From positions 1 through 53,388 of the forward strand of contig JAFMIZ010000008.1 in the NCBI GenBank assembly GCA_017853715.1: a DNA stretch of 53,388 nt, given 5' to 3'. This document shows positions 16,739 to 24,779 of the stretch, piece by piece. The notes below the pieces were generated by a model. It saw only the letters and a program-made list of their open reading frames with translations, had not been told where the DNA came from and made no database searches. Position 1 is the first letter of the stretch, and every line of letters begins with the position of its first letter. This DNA comes from Pedosphaera sp. (GTDB lineage Bacteria; Verrucomicrobiota; Verrucomicrobiia; Limisphaerales; DSYF01). Both the position numbers and the translations under genes were made by a program.

Positions 16739-18298
16739 ATGAGTTTTAACGAGGGACTGGATGAGTTGATCACCTGCCGGTTGGACCATGTGCGCAGGGC
16801 GGTTGAGCCTTGCACGATTGTCATCTTCGGCGCCAGCGGCGACCTGACGGCGCGCAAGTTGATCCCTGCGTTGTACCATCTGTTCAAGGACAAGCAGATG
16901 CCGCCGGACTTCCGTATCGTCGGCTTCGCCCGACGTGAAAAGACGGATGCATCTTGGCGCGGTGAATTGCACGAGGCGCTGACCCAATTCTCCCGCTCCA
17001 AGCCGGTGGATGAAACGGTGTGGTCTGCGTTCGCGGCCAAGGTGCACTATTGCGTTGGAGATATTTCCGACGCGGCGGCTTACCAGAAGCTCGCAGGCTT
17101 GATTGGTTCCTTTAGCTCGGCCCCGTTGAGGCAGAACCTGCTGTTTTATCTGGCCACTATGCCCAGCCAGTTCGGCATGGCGGCGGAGTATTTGCACAGC
17201 GTAAAACTTTTGCATCGCGGGGGCGAGCAAGGGTGGCAACGGTTGGTGATCGAGAAGCCATTCGGCCACGATCTCGCGTCGGCGAGTGCCCTGAACCACG
17301 AGCTGACCCGGTTCGCGCACGAGCAACAGGTCTTCCGGATCGACCATTACCTCGGCAAGGAAACCGTTCAAAACATCCTCACGTTCCGTTTCTCCAACTC
17401 CATTTTCGAGCGGCTCTGGAACCGCGATGCCGTGGACCATATCCAGATCACCGTCAGTGAAAAGCTCGGGGTCGGCGGGCGTGGTGGATATTACGAGGAG
17501 GCTGGCGCGCTTCGTGACATGGTGCAGAACCATATTCTCCAAGTGCTCGCGCTGGTCACCATGGAGCCTCCAGTGTCGCTGGATGCCGAACCCATCCGTG
17601 ATGAGAAGGTAAAAGTGTTGTCAGCCATTTGTCGGTTTCAACCCGATGAGGTCGCGCGTCGCGTGGTTCGCGGCCAATACACGGCCGGCAGCGTCGGCGG
17701 AGAGAGCCGGGGGGCCTACCGCGAGGAGGTGAAGGTGGATCCGCGCTCGAACGTGGAGACATTTGTGGCGCTGAAGTTGTTTGTGGACAATTGGCGTTGG
17801 GCCGGGGTCCCGATTTATCTGCGAACGGGAAAGGCGTTGCCCATCAGTGCCAGCGAAGTGCGCGTCCAATTCAAACCCACGCCGAACGTGCTGTTCGCGG
17901 CGCAGTGCGGCACGCGTTTGGATGCCAACGCGCTTACTTTACGGCTGCAGCCGAACGAGGGCATTTCGCTCCGTTTCAACGGCAAGGTGCCAGGGGTGGG
18001 ATACGGCCTGCGCCCGGTGCGGATGCACTTCGGTTACGACGCGGAGTTTGGCGCTTACACGTCTGAGGCGTATGAGCGGCTGCTGCTGGATGCCATGGGC
18101 GGGGACGCGACGTTGTTCATCCGCCGCGATGAGGTTGAGCAAGCGTGGCAGATCGTGGATTCGATCCGTGCCGGGTGGGATGGGGTTGGTTTGGACGACC
18201 GCGAATTCTACGCCGCGGGCAGTTGGGGCCCTCGGCTCGCCCATGAGCTGCTCGCTCAATCGGGCCATGCCTGGCGTGAACCGCAATTGATCAAGTAG
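16739..18298 (+). CDS. zwf: Glucose-6-phosphate 1-dehydrogenase
   Basis: The 519-residue cytoplasmic enzyme oxidises glucose-6-phosphate to 6-phosphogluconolactone with NAD(P)+, the entry to the oxidative pentose phosphate pathway. The cofactor loop is G31-A-S-G-D-L36, EKPFGHDL follows, and the substrate motif RIDHYLGKE contains H203. Length is typical. The ATG at 16739 already gives 27 residues before the Rossmann fold. A GTG at 16667 would add 24 residues, but it lies 13 nt after an ACTCTCCGCG element placed exactly as before accA, so a leaderless GTG start remains possible. The pgl gene follows after two bases. Confidence 0.96.
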   Translation: MSFNEGLDELITCRLDHVRRAVEPCTIVIFGASGDLTARKLIPALYHLFKDKQMPPDFRIVGFARREKTDASWRGELHEALTQFSRSKPVDETVWSAFAAKVHYCVGDISDAAAYQKLAGLIGSFSSAPLRQNLLFYLATMPSQFGMAAEYLHSVKLLHRGGEQGWQRLVIEKPFGHDLASASALNHELTRFAHEQQVFRIDHYLGKETVQNILTFRFSNSIFERLWNRDAVDHIQITVSEKLGVGGRGGYYEEAGALRDMVQNHILQVLALVTMEPPVSLDAEPIRDEKVKVLSAICRFQPDEVARRVVRGQYTAGSVGGESRGAYREEVKVDPRSNVETFVALKLFVDNWRWAGVPIYLRTGKALPISASEVRVQFKPTPNVLFAAQCGTRLDANALTLRLQPNEGISLRFNGKVPGVGYGLRPVRMHFGYDAEFGAYTSEAYERLLLDAMGGDATLFIRRDEVEQAWQIVDSIRAGWDGVGLDDREFYAAGSWGPRLAHELLAQSGHAWREPQLIK

Positions 18299-18300
18299 CC

Positions 18301-19038
18301 ATGGGCCGGGCAGATTTGGTTCACTTCAAAAGCGATGACGCGTTGGCCACCGCTGTGGCGGAGGCGTGGCTGGCTGAAATCAAATCAGCGCACCAACAGG
18401 GACGGCGACACTTGGTGGCGTTGTCTGGCGGACGGATTACCAGGAAGCTTTTTGGTGAGGTGGTGCGGATGTGTGGGGCTGGGGCGGGCACTATGGATGG
18501 TGTTCACTTCTTCTGGGCTGATGAACGTTGCCTGCCCCCCGAGGATGCTGAGAGCAATTACCGTCTTGCGCGCGAGTTGTTGTTCGAGCCGTTGCGCATT
18601 CACTCGAACCAAGTTCATCGGATTCGCGGGGAACTAGCGGCAGAGGAAGGCGCGAAGCAGGCGGCTGACGAGTTGCGAGGGATTGATCGATCAGAAGTTG
18701 GGACCATTCCCGTCTTTGATCTTGTGCTGCTTGGTATGGGGGAGGATGCGCATGTGGCTTCGCTTTTCCCAGGTGATGCCACAACTGAAGGTGATCTAAA
18801 ATCCGTGTTCTTGCCTGTTCACAATGCCCCCAAGCCGCCGCCCGATCGGGTCTCACTTGGCCATGGGGCGATTGCTGCTGCTCGTGAGGTTTGGGTGCTG
18901 GCATCAGGGCAGGGGAAGGAAGCCGCTTTGAGGCAATCACTTGCTCCGGGTGGCGGCACGCCGTTGGCGAGGGTGATTCAGAGTCGCGGCCAAACCCGGC
19001 TTTTCACCGATATTTTGCTCGACGGAACTCCAACTTGA
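18301..19038 (+). CDS. pgl: 6-Phosphogluconolactonase
   Basis: The 245-residue cytoplasmic enzyme hydrolyses 6-phosphogluconolactone, the product of the adjacent zwf gene. The family signatures are ALSGGRIT near the N-terminus, FFWADERCLPPEDAESNY, and LVLLGMGEDAHVASLFPG. The ATG is two bases after the zwf stop, so the two genes form an operon and are probably translationally coupled. No gnd homologue is in the window. The canonical loop SGGSTP reads SGGRIT here, a modest deviation. Confidence 0.95.
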   Translation: MGRADLVHFKSDDALATAVAEAWLAEIKSAHQQGRRHLVALSGGRITRKLFGEVVRMCGAGAGTMDGVHFFWADERCLPPEDAESNYRLARELLFEPLRIHSNQVHRIRGELAAEEGAKQAADELRGIDRSEVGTIPVFDLVLLGMGEDAHVASLFPGDATTEGDLKSVFLPVHNAPKPPPDRVSLGHGAIAAAREVWVLASGQGKEAALRQSLAPGGGTPLARVIQSRGQTRLFTDILLDGTPT

Positions 19039-19296
19039 GAGCCGGCTTTCGTTTTGCAGCTCTTTGGCCAACACTTGCTCGCGCCTAAGCCCCATGCTTT
19101 TCGCAACGGCTCGTGATTATTGCCACGAACTAATCCCGCAAAATTGCCAGCGATGGCCGGACGACCAAGGGATTGAGTTAAGGAAATCTTCCAACTGCCC
19201 GCATACCCCCAGCTTCCGAAAAGCGATTTTATTGTCCGAAAGCCCAATTATCCGTGACTTTTTGACAATTCATCCAAGTGCAACGATTGTGTCTCA

Positions 19297-19547
19297 GTGG
19301 TGTTAAATCACCATGCTCTTTGAACGATTTTGAGAATTCTTTGAACAGGCAAAGCAACTGCTAAGTCTTATTATCAGATATTTGAGATTTCGCTGTTCGT
19401 TTAGGGTTGGCAGAGAGGTTTTGCTCGCAATGCAGTCCGAACAGCGACCCCCAAGTTGACTGTATTGCCCTTCTGAGCGCCGGGACGACGGCGTATAAAC
19501 CTCATCGTCACCGAGGGCCGGATGTAAATCCGGCCCTCCGCCTTTTT
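19297..19547 (+). ncRNA. Candidate small RNA bounded by promoter-like and terminator-like signals
   Basis: A perfect TTGACA (19262-19267), 17-bp spacer and GATTGT (19285-19290, 3 of 6 matches to TATAAT) could start a transcript near 19297. A 10-bp perfect hairpin plus T5 (19514-19547) would end it after about 250 nt. Within it, CGCTGTTCG (19391-19399) pairs with CGAACAGCG (19438-19446). No family was recognised and the -10 is weak, so this is a hypothesis. Confidence 0.3.
19514..19547 (+). terminator. Intrinsic terminator upstream of the accA promoter
   Basis: AGGGCCGGAT (19514-19523) pairs perfectly with ATCCGGCCCT (19528-19537) around the tetraloop GTAA, followed by CCGCC and five T (19543-19547). 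The stop of pgl is 475 bp upstream, so the signal probably ends either a very long pgl 3' UTR or a separate RNA. Confidence 0.7.
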
Positions 19548-19575
19548 GAGGCCAGCGTCCACCCGGAAAACCACG

Positions 19576-19603
19576 TTGCCTGCGGCATGGGCTGCGGCTA
19601 CTC
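19576..19603 (+). promoter_or_regulatory. Promoter-like element before accA
   Basis: TTGCCT (19576-19581) and CTACTC (19598-19603) are separated by 16 bp, with the accA ATG at 19613. The -10 region overlaps the 10-mer ACTCTCCGCG (19600-19609), also found before zwf and atpB. Confidence 0.4.
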
Positions 19604-19612
19604 TCCGCGCCC

Positions 19613-20596
19613 ATGAAGAACGTTCTCGACTTCGAGAAGCCGATCTACGAACTGCAGATCAAGCTCGATGAATTAAAGAGCCATCCCGAGAAACACTCCA
19701 TCGGGATCGAGTTTGAGGAGGAGATTGCCCTCATCCAGCGCAAAATCGAGGAAACCCGCAAACAGATCTTCACCGATCTGACCCCTTGGCAGCGGGTTCA
19801 ATTAGCTCGTCACCCCAAGCGCCCCTTTGCGCTGGATTACATCAAGGATGCGTTCACGGATTTCCACGAGCTCCACGGTGATCGCCGCTTTGCCGATGAT
19901 CGGGCGATCGTGGGTGGGTTTGCCATGATTGGGCAGCAACGTGTGATGGTGATTGGCACGCAAAAGGGGCGCGATACGAAGGAGAACATCCTCCGCAACT
20001 TTGGTTCCGCGCATCCTGAGGGTTATCGCAAGGCCCTTCGCCTGATGCAGATGGCTGATAAGTTTGGTCTCCCGATCGTGACGTTGATCGATACAGCCGG
20101 TGCCTATCCTGGCATTGGTGCCGAGGAGCGTCATATTGCCGAGGCGATTGCCGTGAATTTGCGGGAGATGACGCTGCTCGAAGTGCCGATTGTGGCCGTG
20201 GTGATCGGCGAAGGTGGTTCGGGCGGTGCCTTGGGGATTGGCGTGGCGGACCGCGTCCTCATCATGGAAAACGCTTATTACTCGGTCATCAGCCCCGAAG
20301 GTTGTGCGGCGATCCTTTGGAAAGACCGCACGGCTGCCCCCAAGGCTGCCGAAGCCCTCCGCATCACGGCTCCGGATTTGTTGGAGCTCGGCTTGGTGGA
20401 CGGCATCATCGCCGAGCCGCTGGGGGGTGCGCACACGGATACCCAGGCAACGGCTGCTGCTCTCAAAGATCGCATCTTGAAGGAGATTGAAACTTTAAGT
20501 GCCCTATCCGCCGAGCAGCGACTCAAGGGACGTTACGACAAATTCCGCGCCTTCGGTCACTTCGAGGAAACCGCGGCCACGCCTGTCAGCGCATAG
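19613..20596 (+). CDS. accA: Acetyl-CoA carboxylase carboxyltransferase subunit alpha
   Basis: The 327-residue cytoplasmic protein forms the carboxyltransferase with AccD and makes malonyl-CoA for fatty acid synthesis. Family features are the N-terminal helical hairpin (FEKPIYELQIKLDEL), WQRVQLARHPKRP, the FxELHGDRRFADD segment and the oxyanion region GEGGSGGA (residues 199-206). Length is near the usual 319. The start is supported by the family N-terminus, with a very short leader downstream of the promoter-like element. accD is not in the window, as is common. Confidence 0.97.
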   Translation: MKNVLDFEKPIYELQIKLDELKSHPEKHSIGIEFEEEIALIQRKIEETRKQIFTDLTPWQRVQLARHPKRPFALDYIKDAFTDFHELHGDRRFADDRAIVGGFAMIGQQRVMVIGTQKGRDTKENILRNFGSAHPEGYRKALRLMQMADKFGLPIVTLIDTAGAYPGIGAEERHIAEAIAVNLREMTLLEVPIVAVVIGEGGSGGALGIGVADRVLIMENAYYSVISPEGCAAILWKDRTAAPKAAEALRITAPDLLELGLVDGIIAEPLGGAHTDTQATAAALKDRILKEIETLSALSAEQRLKGRYDKFRAFGHFEETAATPVSA

Positions 20597-20796
20597 CCAC
20601 GGTCGAAATTCTTGGTGTTTCCTCGCCGCACCCCACAATCCACGCCCGTTGTTTGATGGATTTAATTGAGGGGATTGTTTGCCTGCATCTCTGCTTGTTT
20701 AATGCCGAAGTTAAACGGCGCTGATAGTGCCGTATTTATTGGAGATAATCAGCGTCGACCTCCACGGGAACTGTTGTAAAAAAGTTAAAAAACAAC

Positions 20797-20825
20797 TTGA
20801 GAAAAAATCCGGCCTCCGCCACTCT
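20797..20825 (+). promoter_or_regulatory. Promoter-like element before the atp operon
   Basis: TTGAGA (20797-20802) and CACTCT (20820-20825) are separated by 17 bp. The -10 overlaps ACTCTCCGCG (20821-20830). A start about 7 bp downstream would fall on the first base of the hairpin at 20832. Confidence 0.4.
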
Positions 20826-20831
20826 CCGCGT

Positions 20832-20863
20832 CCCCAACCCACCGGTTGGGGTCCGGTTTTTTT
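20832..20863 (+). terminator. Hairpin with T7 tract immediately before atpB
   Basis: CCCCAACC (20832-20839) pairs perfectly with GGTTGGGG (20844-20851) around loop CACC, followed by TCCGG and seven T (20857-20863). It can stop read-through from accA, whose stop is 236 bp upstream. If atp transcription begins just upstream it would instead form a 5' stem-loop on the atp mRNA. The rest of the accA-atpB gap is A/T-rich with no gene seen. Confidence 0.7.
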
Positions 20864-20879
20864 AGAGCCGGACGGAAAG

Positions 20880-21899
20880 ATGCCCGGTTCGATTCAACTT
20901 GTTGCAATGAGTTTGCTCAGAGCCTTTTTAATTGCCGCTTTTCTCGCCTTTGCGCTCCCCTCGGGATGGGCTGTGGTTGAGGAACACTCAGCCGCGGTGG
21001 AAGCGACTGCGGCGGCTCATGATCACTCGGCGACGCAAGATGCCCACGGCGTTGAGGCGGTTCATGCGGAGCACGCTCACGCTGAAGAGCATCACGGTCT
21101 TCCCCCGGCGGCTCCTCGTATCAAGCTCGGCCCGTTGACCGTCACCAACTCCATGATCATGACATGGATCGTTGCGATTGCGGTGATTGGCTTTGCCCAG
21201 CTCGCCACTCGTAATATCAAGGCGGTTCCGTCCGGCATTCAGAATTTCTGGGAGTGGCTCGTTGAATCGCTCTATGACTTTTTGGAGGGTGTTATTGGCC
21301 GTGACCTCGTGAAGAAGTCGTTTTGGTTCTTTGCGACCATTTTCATCTTCATTCTGTTTACCAACTGGGCGGGGCTTTTTCCCGGCGTTGGCACCATTGG
21401 TTGGGGACATCCCAATGCAGAGGGTCACATGGATCACATCGCGCGGCCCTTGCTGCGTGGCGTCAATGCCGACCTCAACATGACTCTCGCCATGGCGATG
21501 ATTTTCTTCGCCTGCTGGACGATCTGGGCTTTGCAATCCAACGGCATCGGCGGCTTCATTTTGCACATCTTCGGTCCCAAGGGCGGAACGACCGGTGCGC
21601 TGAAGGTGCTGATGGTCGTGGTCTTTTTGATGGTGGGCGTTCTCGAGGTGGTTTCCATCGTGTTCCGTCCGGTATCGCTCAGCTTCCGTCTCTACGGAAA
21701 TATTTTCGCGGGTGAAAACATGCTGGAATCCATGGCAGCGATGGGCGGCCCGGCGTTCGGCTGGCTGTTGGCGCTGCCGTTCTACGCAATGGAGATTTTG
21801 GTGGGTTTGGTTCAAGCGCTGGTGTTCATGCTGTTGACGGCAGTCTTTACGCTGCTGATCTGCACACATGATGAGGAACACGAAGGCGCGCATCACTGA
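20880..21899 (+). CDS. atpB: F0F1 ATP synthase subunit a
   Basis: The membrane subunit forms the proton half-channels next to the c-ring. Counting from 20880 there are 339 residues. They comprise a signal-like hydrophobic N-terminus (MSLLRAFLIAAFLAFALPSGWA), a His-rich segment with about a dozen histidines (HDHSATQ...HAEEHH), then the conserved transmembrane core. The essential arginine is R270 in SLSFRLYGNIFAGE. The ATG at 20907 (MSLLRAF) is a good alternative start. Any longer upstream reading would cross the terminator hairpin and is rejected. It is the first gene of atpBEFHAGDC; no atpI-type gene precedes it. Confidence 0.95.
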   Translation: MPGSIQLVAMSLLRAFLIAAFLAFALPSGWAVVEEHSAAVEATAAAHDHSATQDAHGVEAVHAEHAHAEEHHGLPPAAPRIKLGPLTVTNSMIMTWIVAIAVIGFAQLATRNIKAVPSGIQNFWEWLVESLYDFLEGVIGRDLVKKSFWFFATIFIFILFTNWAGLFPGVGTIGWGHPNAEGHMDHIARPLLRGVNADLNMTLAMAMIFFACWTIWALQSNGIGGFILHIFGPKGGTTGALKVLMVVVFLMVGVLEVVSIVFRPVSLSFRLYGNIFAGENMLESMAAMGGPAFGWLLALPFYAMEILVGLVQALVFMLLTAVFTLLICTHDEEHEGAHH

Positions 21900-21963
21900 C
21901 AAGATTTCGTCGTTCTGACCGTGTTCAATCGCGGGGGATGATGAGAAAACGAAAGGTAATAAA

Positions 21964-22152
21964 ATGACTGGTAGCATTCACGTTGGTCTGGCCGCCCTCG
22001 GCGCGGCTCTCGGTGTAGGTTTCATTGGTATGAAGGCTTCGGAAGCTGTCGGCCGTAACCCCGGCGCGGCGACGAAGATTCTTGTCCAGGCGATTCTGAG
22101 CACCGCCTTCGCAGAAGGTATCGTGTTCTTCGCGATCTTCTTGGTGAAGTAA
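21964..22152 (+). CDS. atpE: F0F1 ATP synthase subunit c (short form, 62 aa)
   Basis: The two-helix proteolipid builds the rotor ring. It has a Gly/Ala-rich first helix, the polar loop G-R31-N-P, and the ion-carrying glutamate E51 in AFAEGIVFF. No Gln or Ser/Thr set of the sodium-binding type is visible around the site, so proton use is expected. At 62 residues it is shorter than the common 70-90. The reading frame upstream has no earlier start codon before an in-frame stop, and AAAGG at 21952-21956 supports the ATG. A strong hairpin follows the stop. Confidence 0.95.
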   Translation: MTGSIHVGLAALGAALGVGFIGMKASEAVGRNPGAATKILVQAILSTAFAEGIVFFAIFLVK

Positions 22153-22159
22153 TGAATCC

Positions 22160-22187
22160 GGGCGCGGGGCCGAAAAGCCTCGCGCCC
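22160..22187 (+). promoter_or_regulatory. Stem-loop in the atpE-atpF intergenic region
   Basis: The segment 22160-22170 pairs with 22177-22187 over 11 bp (one G-T) around the loop CGAAAA. No T tract follows. It starts 8 bases after the atpE stop and could protect or attenuate the transcript to favour subunit c output, which is an inference. Confidence 0.5.
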
Positions 22188-22206
22188 CTCAGTCTTGAAT
22201 TTGATT

Positions 22207-22752
22207 ATGGATCTTCAATTCATGTTTGCGGCAGGCGACTTGGCTGAGTTGGCCAAGAGCACAGGCGAGACCTTCGGCTTCCAAAAGCAGTTGTTCATCT
22301 CGCAGGTCATCAGCTTCTGTGTCATCGCCTTCTTGCTGCACCGTTTCGCTTACAAGCCGATTCTGAACGTGCTTGAGGAGCGCAAGCAGCGCATCGCCGA
22401 AGGATTGGTCAACGCCGATAAGATCAAGGCCGAACTCGCCAGTGCCCAGGCCAAGGCTCAGGAGATTGTTGGCCAAGCCGGTGCGCAGGCAAACAAGATC
22501 ATCGAGGAAGCCCGTGCGGTGGGTGCGAAAGAAGTTGAAAAAGCCAGTCAGCAGGCGATTGCCACGGCGAATCAAATCATCGCCAAGGCCAAGGAGTCCA
22601 ATGACGCTGAACTCGCCCGCATGAAGAATGAACTGCGCAAGGAAATGGGCCGTTTGGTGGTCCAAACTTCGGCGCAGGTGACCGGTGGTATCCTGACTGG
22701 CGATCAGCAGAGCCGTTTGGCCGAAGATGCAGCAAAGCAGTTGGCTGCTTAA
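22207..22752 (+). CDS. atpF: F0F1 ATP synthase subunit b
   Basis: The 181-residue peripheral-stalk subunit has one N-terminal membrane helix (about residues 29-46, ISQVISFCVIAFLLHRF), then YKPILNVLEERKQRIAEGL and a long charged, Ala-rich coiled coil to the C-terminus. The ATG at 22207 is preferred to a TTG at 22195, which would add only four residues. It lies between atpE and atpH. Only one b-type gene is seen. Confidence 0.95.
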   Translation: MDLQFMFAAGDLAELAKSTGETFGFQKQLFISQVISFCVIAFLLHRFAYKPILNVLEERKQRIAEGLVNADKIKAELASAQAKAQEIVGQAGAQANKIIEEARAVGAKEVEKASQQAIATANQIIAKAKESNDAELARMKNELRKEMGRLVVQTSAQVTGGILTGDQQSRLAEDAAKQLAA

Positions 22753-22777
22753 ATAGATTTAGCCGCGAATTAACCGG

Positions 22778-23170
22778 ATGAAGATCAGCAAACAATCCCG
22801 TCGCGATGGCAAGGCGTTGTTCAACGCCTGCCGCGTGAGTGGTGTGCTGGATGAGGTCAAGGTCCGTCAGGTCTTGACCGAAGTGGTGACCCGCAAGCCG
22901 CGTGGTTACGTGGCGACGCTGCATCATTTTCATCGCCTTGTGAAGCTGGACTTGGCACGCCGCACCGCAGTGGTGGAAAGCGCCACACAGTTGGTTCCGG
23001 CGATTCAGGAAAGTGTGCGCAGCCAGTTGACCGCACGTCACGGTGCCGGTTTGGATTTGTCCTTCAAGGTGAACCCCGGCGTGATTGGTGGACTCAAGGT
23101 CCGCGTTGGCAGTGATATTTATGATGGCACCGTGGCCGGTCGGCTCGCGGCGCTCGAATCCAGTTTGTAA
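22778..23170 (+). CDS. atpH: F0F1 ATP synthase subunit delta (compact, 130 aa)
   Basis: The peripheral-stalk subunit links b to the top of F1. The C-terminal signature is clear: NPGVIGGLKVRVGSDIYDGTVAGRLAALE. The N-terminal helical domain aligns at its start (RRDGKALFNA) but is about 45 residues shorter than in E. coli (177 aa in total). Stops directly upstream exclude an extension. Position between atpF and atpA is standard. Confidence 0.93.
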   Translation: MKISKQSRRDGKALFNACRVSGVLDEVKVRQVLTEVVTRKPRGYVATLHHFHRLVKLDLARRTAVVESATQLVPAIQESVRSQLTARHGAGLDLSFKVNPGVIGGLKVRVGSDIYDGTVAGRLAALESSL

Positions 23171-23201
23171 GCAGAATAGAATTTAGAACCCATATTTTCC
23201 G

Positions 23202-24734
23202 ATGAGCAACATCCTCCAGGAAATCGAAGCCCAGATTGCCGGCGTCAAGACGACCGTGCAGAAACAAAACGTCGGCATCGTCCGCGAAATCTCCGACGGC
23301 GTCGCCAAGATCGAAGGTCTAACCGACGCGATGCTCAACGAGATGCTTGATTTCGGCAACGGCGTCATCGGCCTCGCGCTGAACCTCGAAGAAACCGAAG
23401 TCGGCGCCATCGTGTTGGGTGATTACCTGCACATCAAGGAAGGCGCCGAGGTCAAGACGACCGGCAAGTTGCTCTCCGTGCCTGTGGGCAAGGGATTGCT
23501 TGGCCGCGTGGTGGACACCCTCGGTCGCCCGGTGGACGGCAAGGGCCCGATCCAAGCCGACAAGTTTTATCCGGTTGAGAAGATTGCGCCTGGCATCGTC
23601 AAGCGTAAGTCCGTCAGCCAGCCGCTCCAGACCGGCATCATGTCCGTGGACGCGATGATCCCGATCGGTCGCGGTCAACGTGAGTTGATCATCGGTGACC
23701 GTTCGACGGGCAAGACCACGATCGGCGTGGACACCATGATCAATCAGGCGCGCATCAACAAGGTGGGCCGCGCTTCAGGCGACAAGGATTTCCGTCCGGT
23801 TTACAACATCTACGTGGCGGTGGGTCAGAAGCAGTCCAACATCGCTCGCGTTATCGCTGAGTTGGAAAAGGCTGGCGCGATGGAGGACACCATCGTCGTC
23901 GCTGCCGGTGCGGACGCTCCTGCCGCTGCGCAATACCTCGCGCCGTTCGCCGGTGCGGCGATGGGTGAATGGTTCATGGATAACGGCATGGATGCGCTCA
24001 TCATCTATGATGATCTCTCCAAGCAGGCTGTTGCCTACCGCCAAGTGTCGCTCGTGCTGAAGCGTCCGTCCGGCCGCGAAGCGTATCCCGGTGACGTGTT
24101 CTACCTCCACAGCCGCCTGCTCGAACGCAGCGCCCGTGTGAACGAAGTCAACGGCAACGGTTCCTTGACGGCGCTGCCGATCATCGAAACGCAGGCTGGC
24201 GACGTCTCCGCTTACATTCCGACGAACGTGATTTCCATCACCGACGGTCAGATCTATCTCGAAACCGACTTGTTCTATCAAGGTGTGCGTCCTGCGATTT
24301 CCGTCGGTCTCTCCGTGAGCCGCGTCGGTTCCGCCGCGCAGATCAAGGCGATGAAGCAGGTGGCTGGTCGTATCAAGGGTGACCTCGCCCAGTTCCGCGA
24401 ACTGGCAGCGTTCGCGCAGTTCGGCTCCGACCTCGACGCGAAGACGCAGGCTGTGCTCGAGCGCGGCAAGCGCATCGTTGAGCTGTTCAAGCAGAACCAA
24501 TACAACCCGATCCCGGTCGAAGTTCAGGCCGCCGTGTTGTGGTCCATGCAGAACAACTTCCTCGATGACGTGGCGGTCGAGAAGGTGAAGGATTTCCAGA
24601 ACAAGCTGACGGACTTCTTGACGAGCCGCAAATCCGCGTTGCTCGACAAGATCCGCACGGAGAAGGCGATCAGTGAAGCCCTCGCCGGTGAACTCAAGGC
24701 CGCCCTCGGCGAGTTCAAGCAGACGTATCGGTAA
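23202..24734 (+). CDS. atpA: F0F1 ATP synthase subunit alpha
   Basis: The 510-residue non-catalytic nucleotide-binding subunit of the F1 hexamer has the P-loop G165-D-R-S-T-G-K-T172 (the common glutamine is serine here). Downstream, [22 protein letters not shown] includes the arginine-finger region. The N-terminus ([18 protein letters not shown]) and length are typical. It lies 31 bases after atpH in the same operon. Confidence 0.98.
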   Translation: MSNILQEIEAQIAGVKTTVQKQNVGIVREISDGVAKIEGLTDAMLNEMLDFGNGVIGLALNLEETEVGAIVLGDYLHIKEGAEVKTTGKLLSVPVGKGLLGRVVDTLGRPVDGKGPIQADKFYPVEKIAPGIVKRKSVSQPLQTGIMSVDAMIPIGRGQRELIIGDRSTGKTTIGVDTMINQARINKVGRASGDKDFRPVYNIYVAVGQKQSNIARVIAELEKAGAMEDTIVVAAGADAPAAAQYLAPFAGAAMGEWFMDNGMDALIIYDDLSKQAVAYRQVSLVLKRPSGREAYPGDVFYLHSRLLERSARVNEVNGNGSLTALPIIETQAGDVSAYIPTNVISITDGQIYLETDLFYQGVRPAISVGLSVSRVGSAAQIKAMKQVAGRIKGDLAQFRELAAFAQFGSDLDAKTQAVLERGKRIVELFKQNQYNPIPVEVQAAVLWSMQNNFLDDVAVEKVKDFQNKLTDFLTSRKSALLDKIRTEKAISEALAGELKAALGEFKQTYR

Positions 24735-24779
24735 GATTTAGGTAAAGTTTTGGTAAAGTTTTAATCAACCCAGCCGCTC

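Larger units (their letters stand above)
19039..19612. other. 574-bp A/T-richer intergenic region
   Basis: No convincing protein gene is present on either strand, and base composition is more A/T-rich than the flanks. It holds a TTGACA-N17-GATTGT promoter-like pair (19262-19290), a direct repeat TCTTTGAAC at 19317-19325 and 19338-19346 (21-bp period), a 9-bp inverted repeat (19391-19399 with 19438-19446), a terminator-like hairpin (19514-19547) and the likely accA promoter (19576-19603). Confidence 0.6.

Noticed and set aside
19303-19614. Minus-strand open frame of 103 codons in the pgl-accA gap
   Set aside because: Composition and sequence are not protein-like, and it overlaps the terminator hairpin and the accA promoter region.
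20727-20879. In-frame upstream extension of atpB
   Set aside because: It would translate through a perfect hairpin with a T7 tract and gives no similarity to subunit a.
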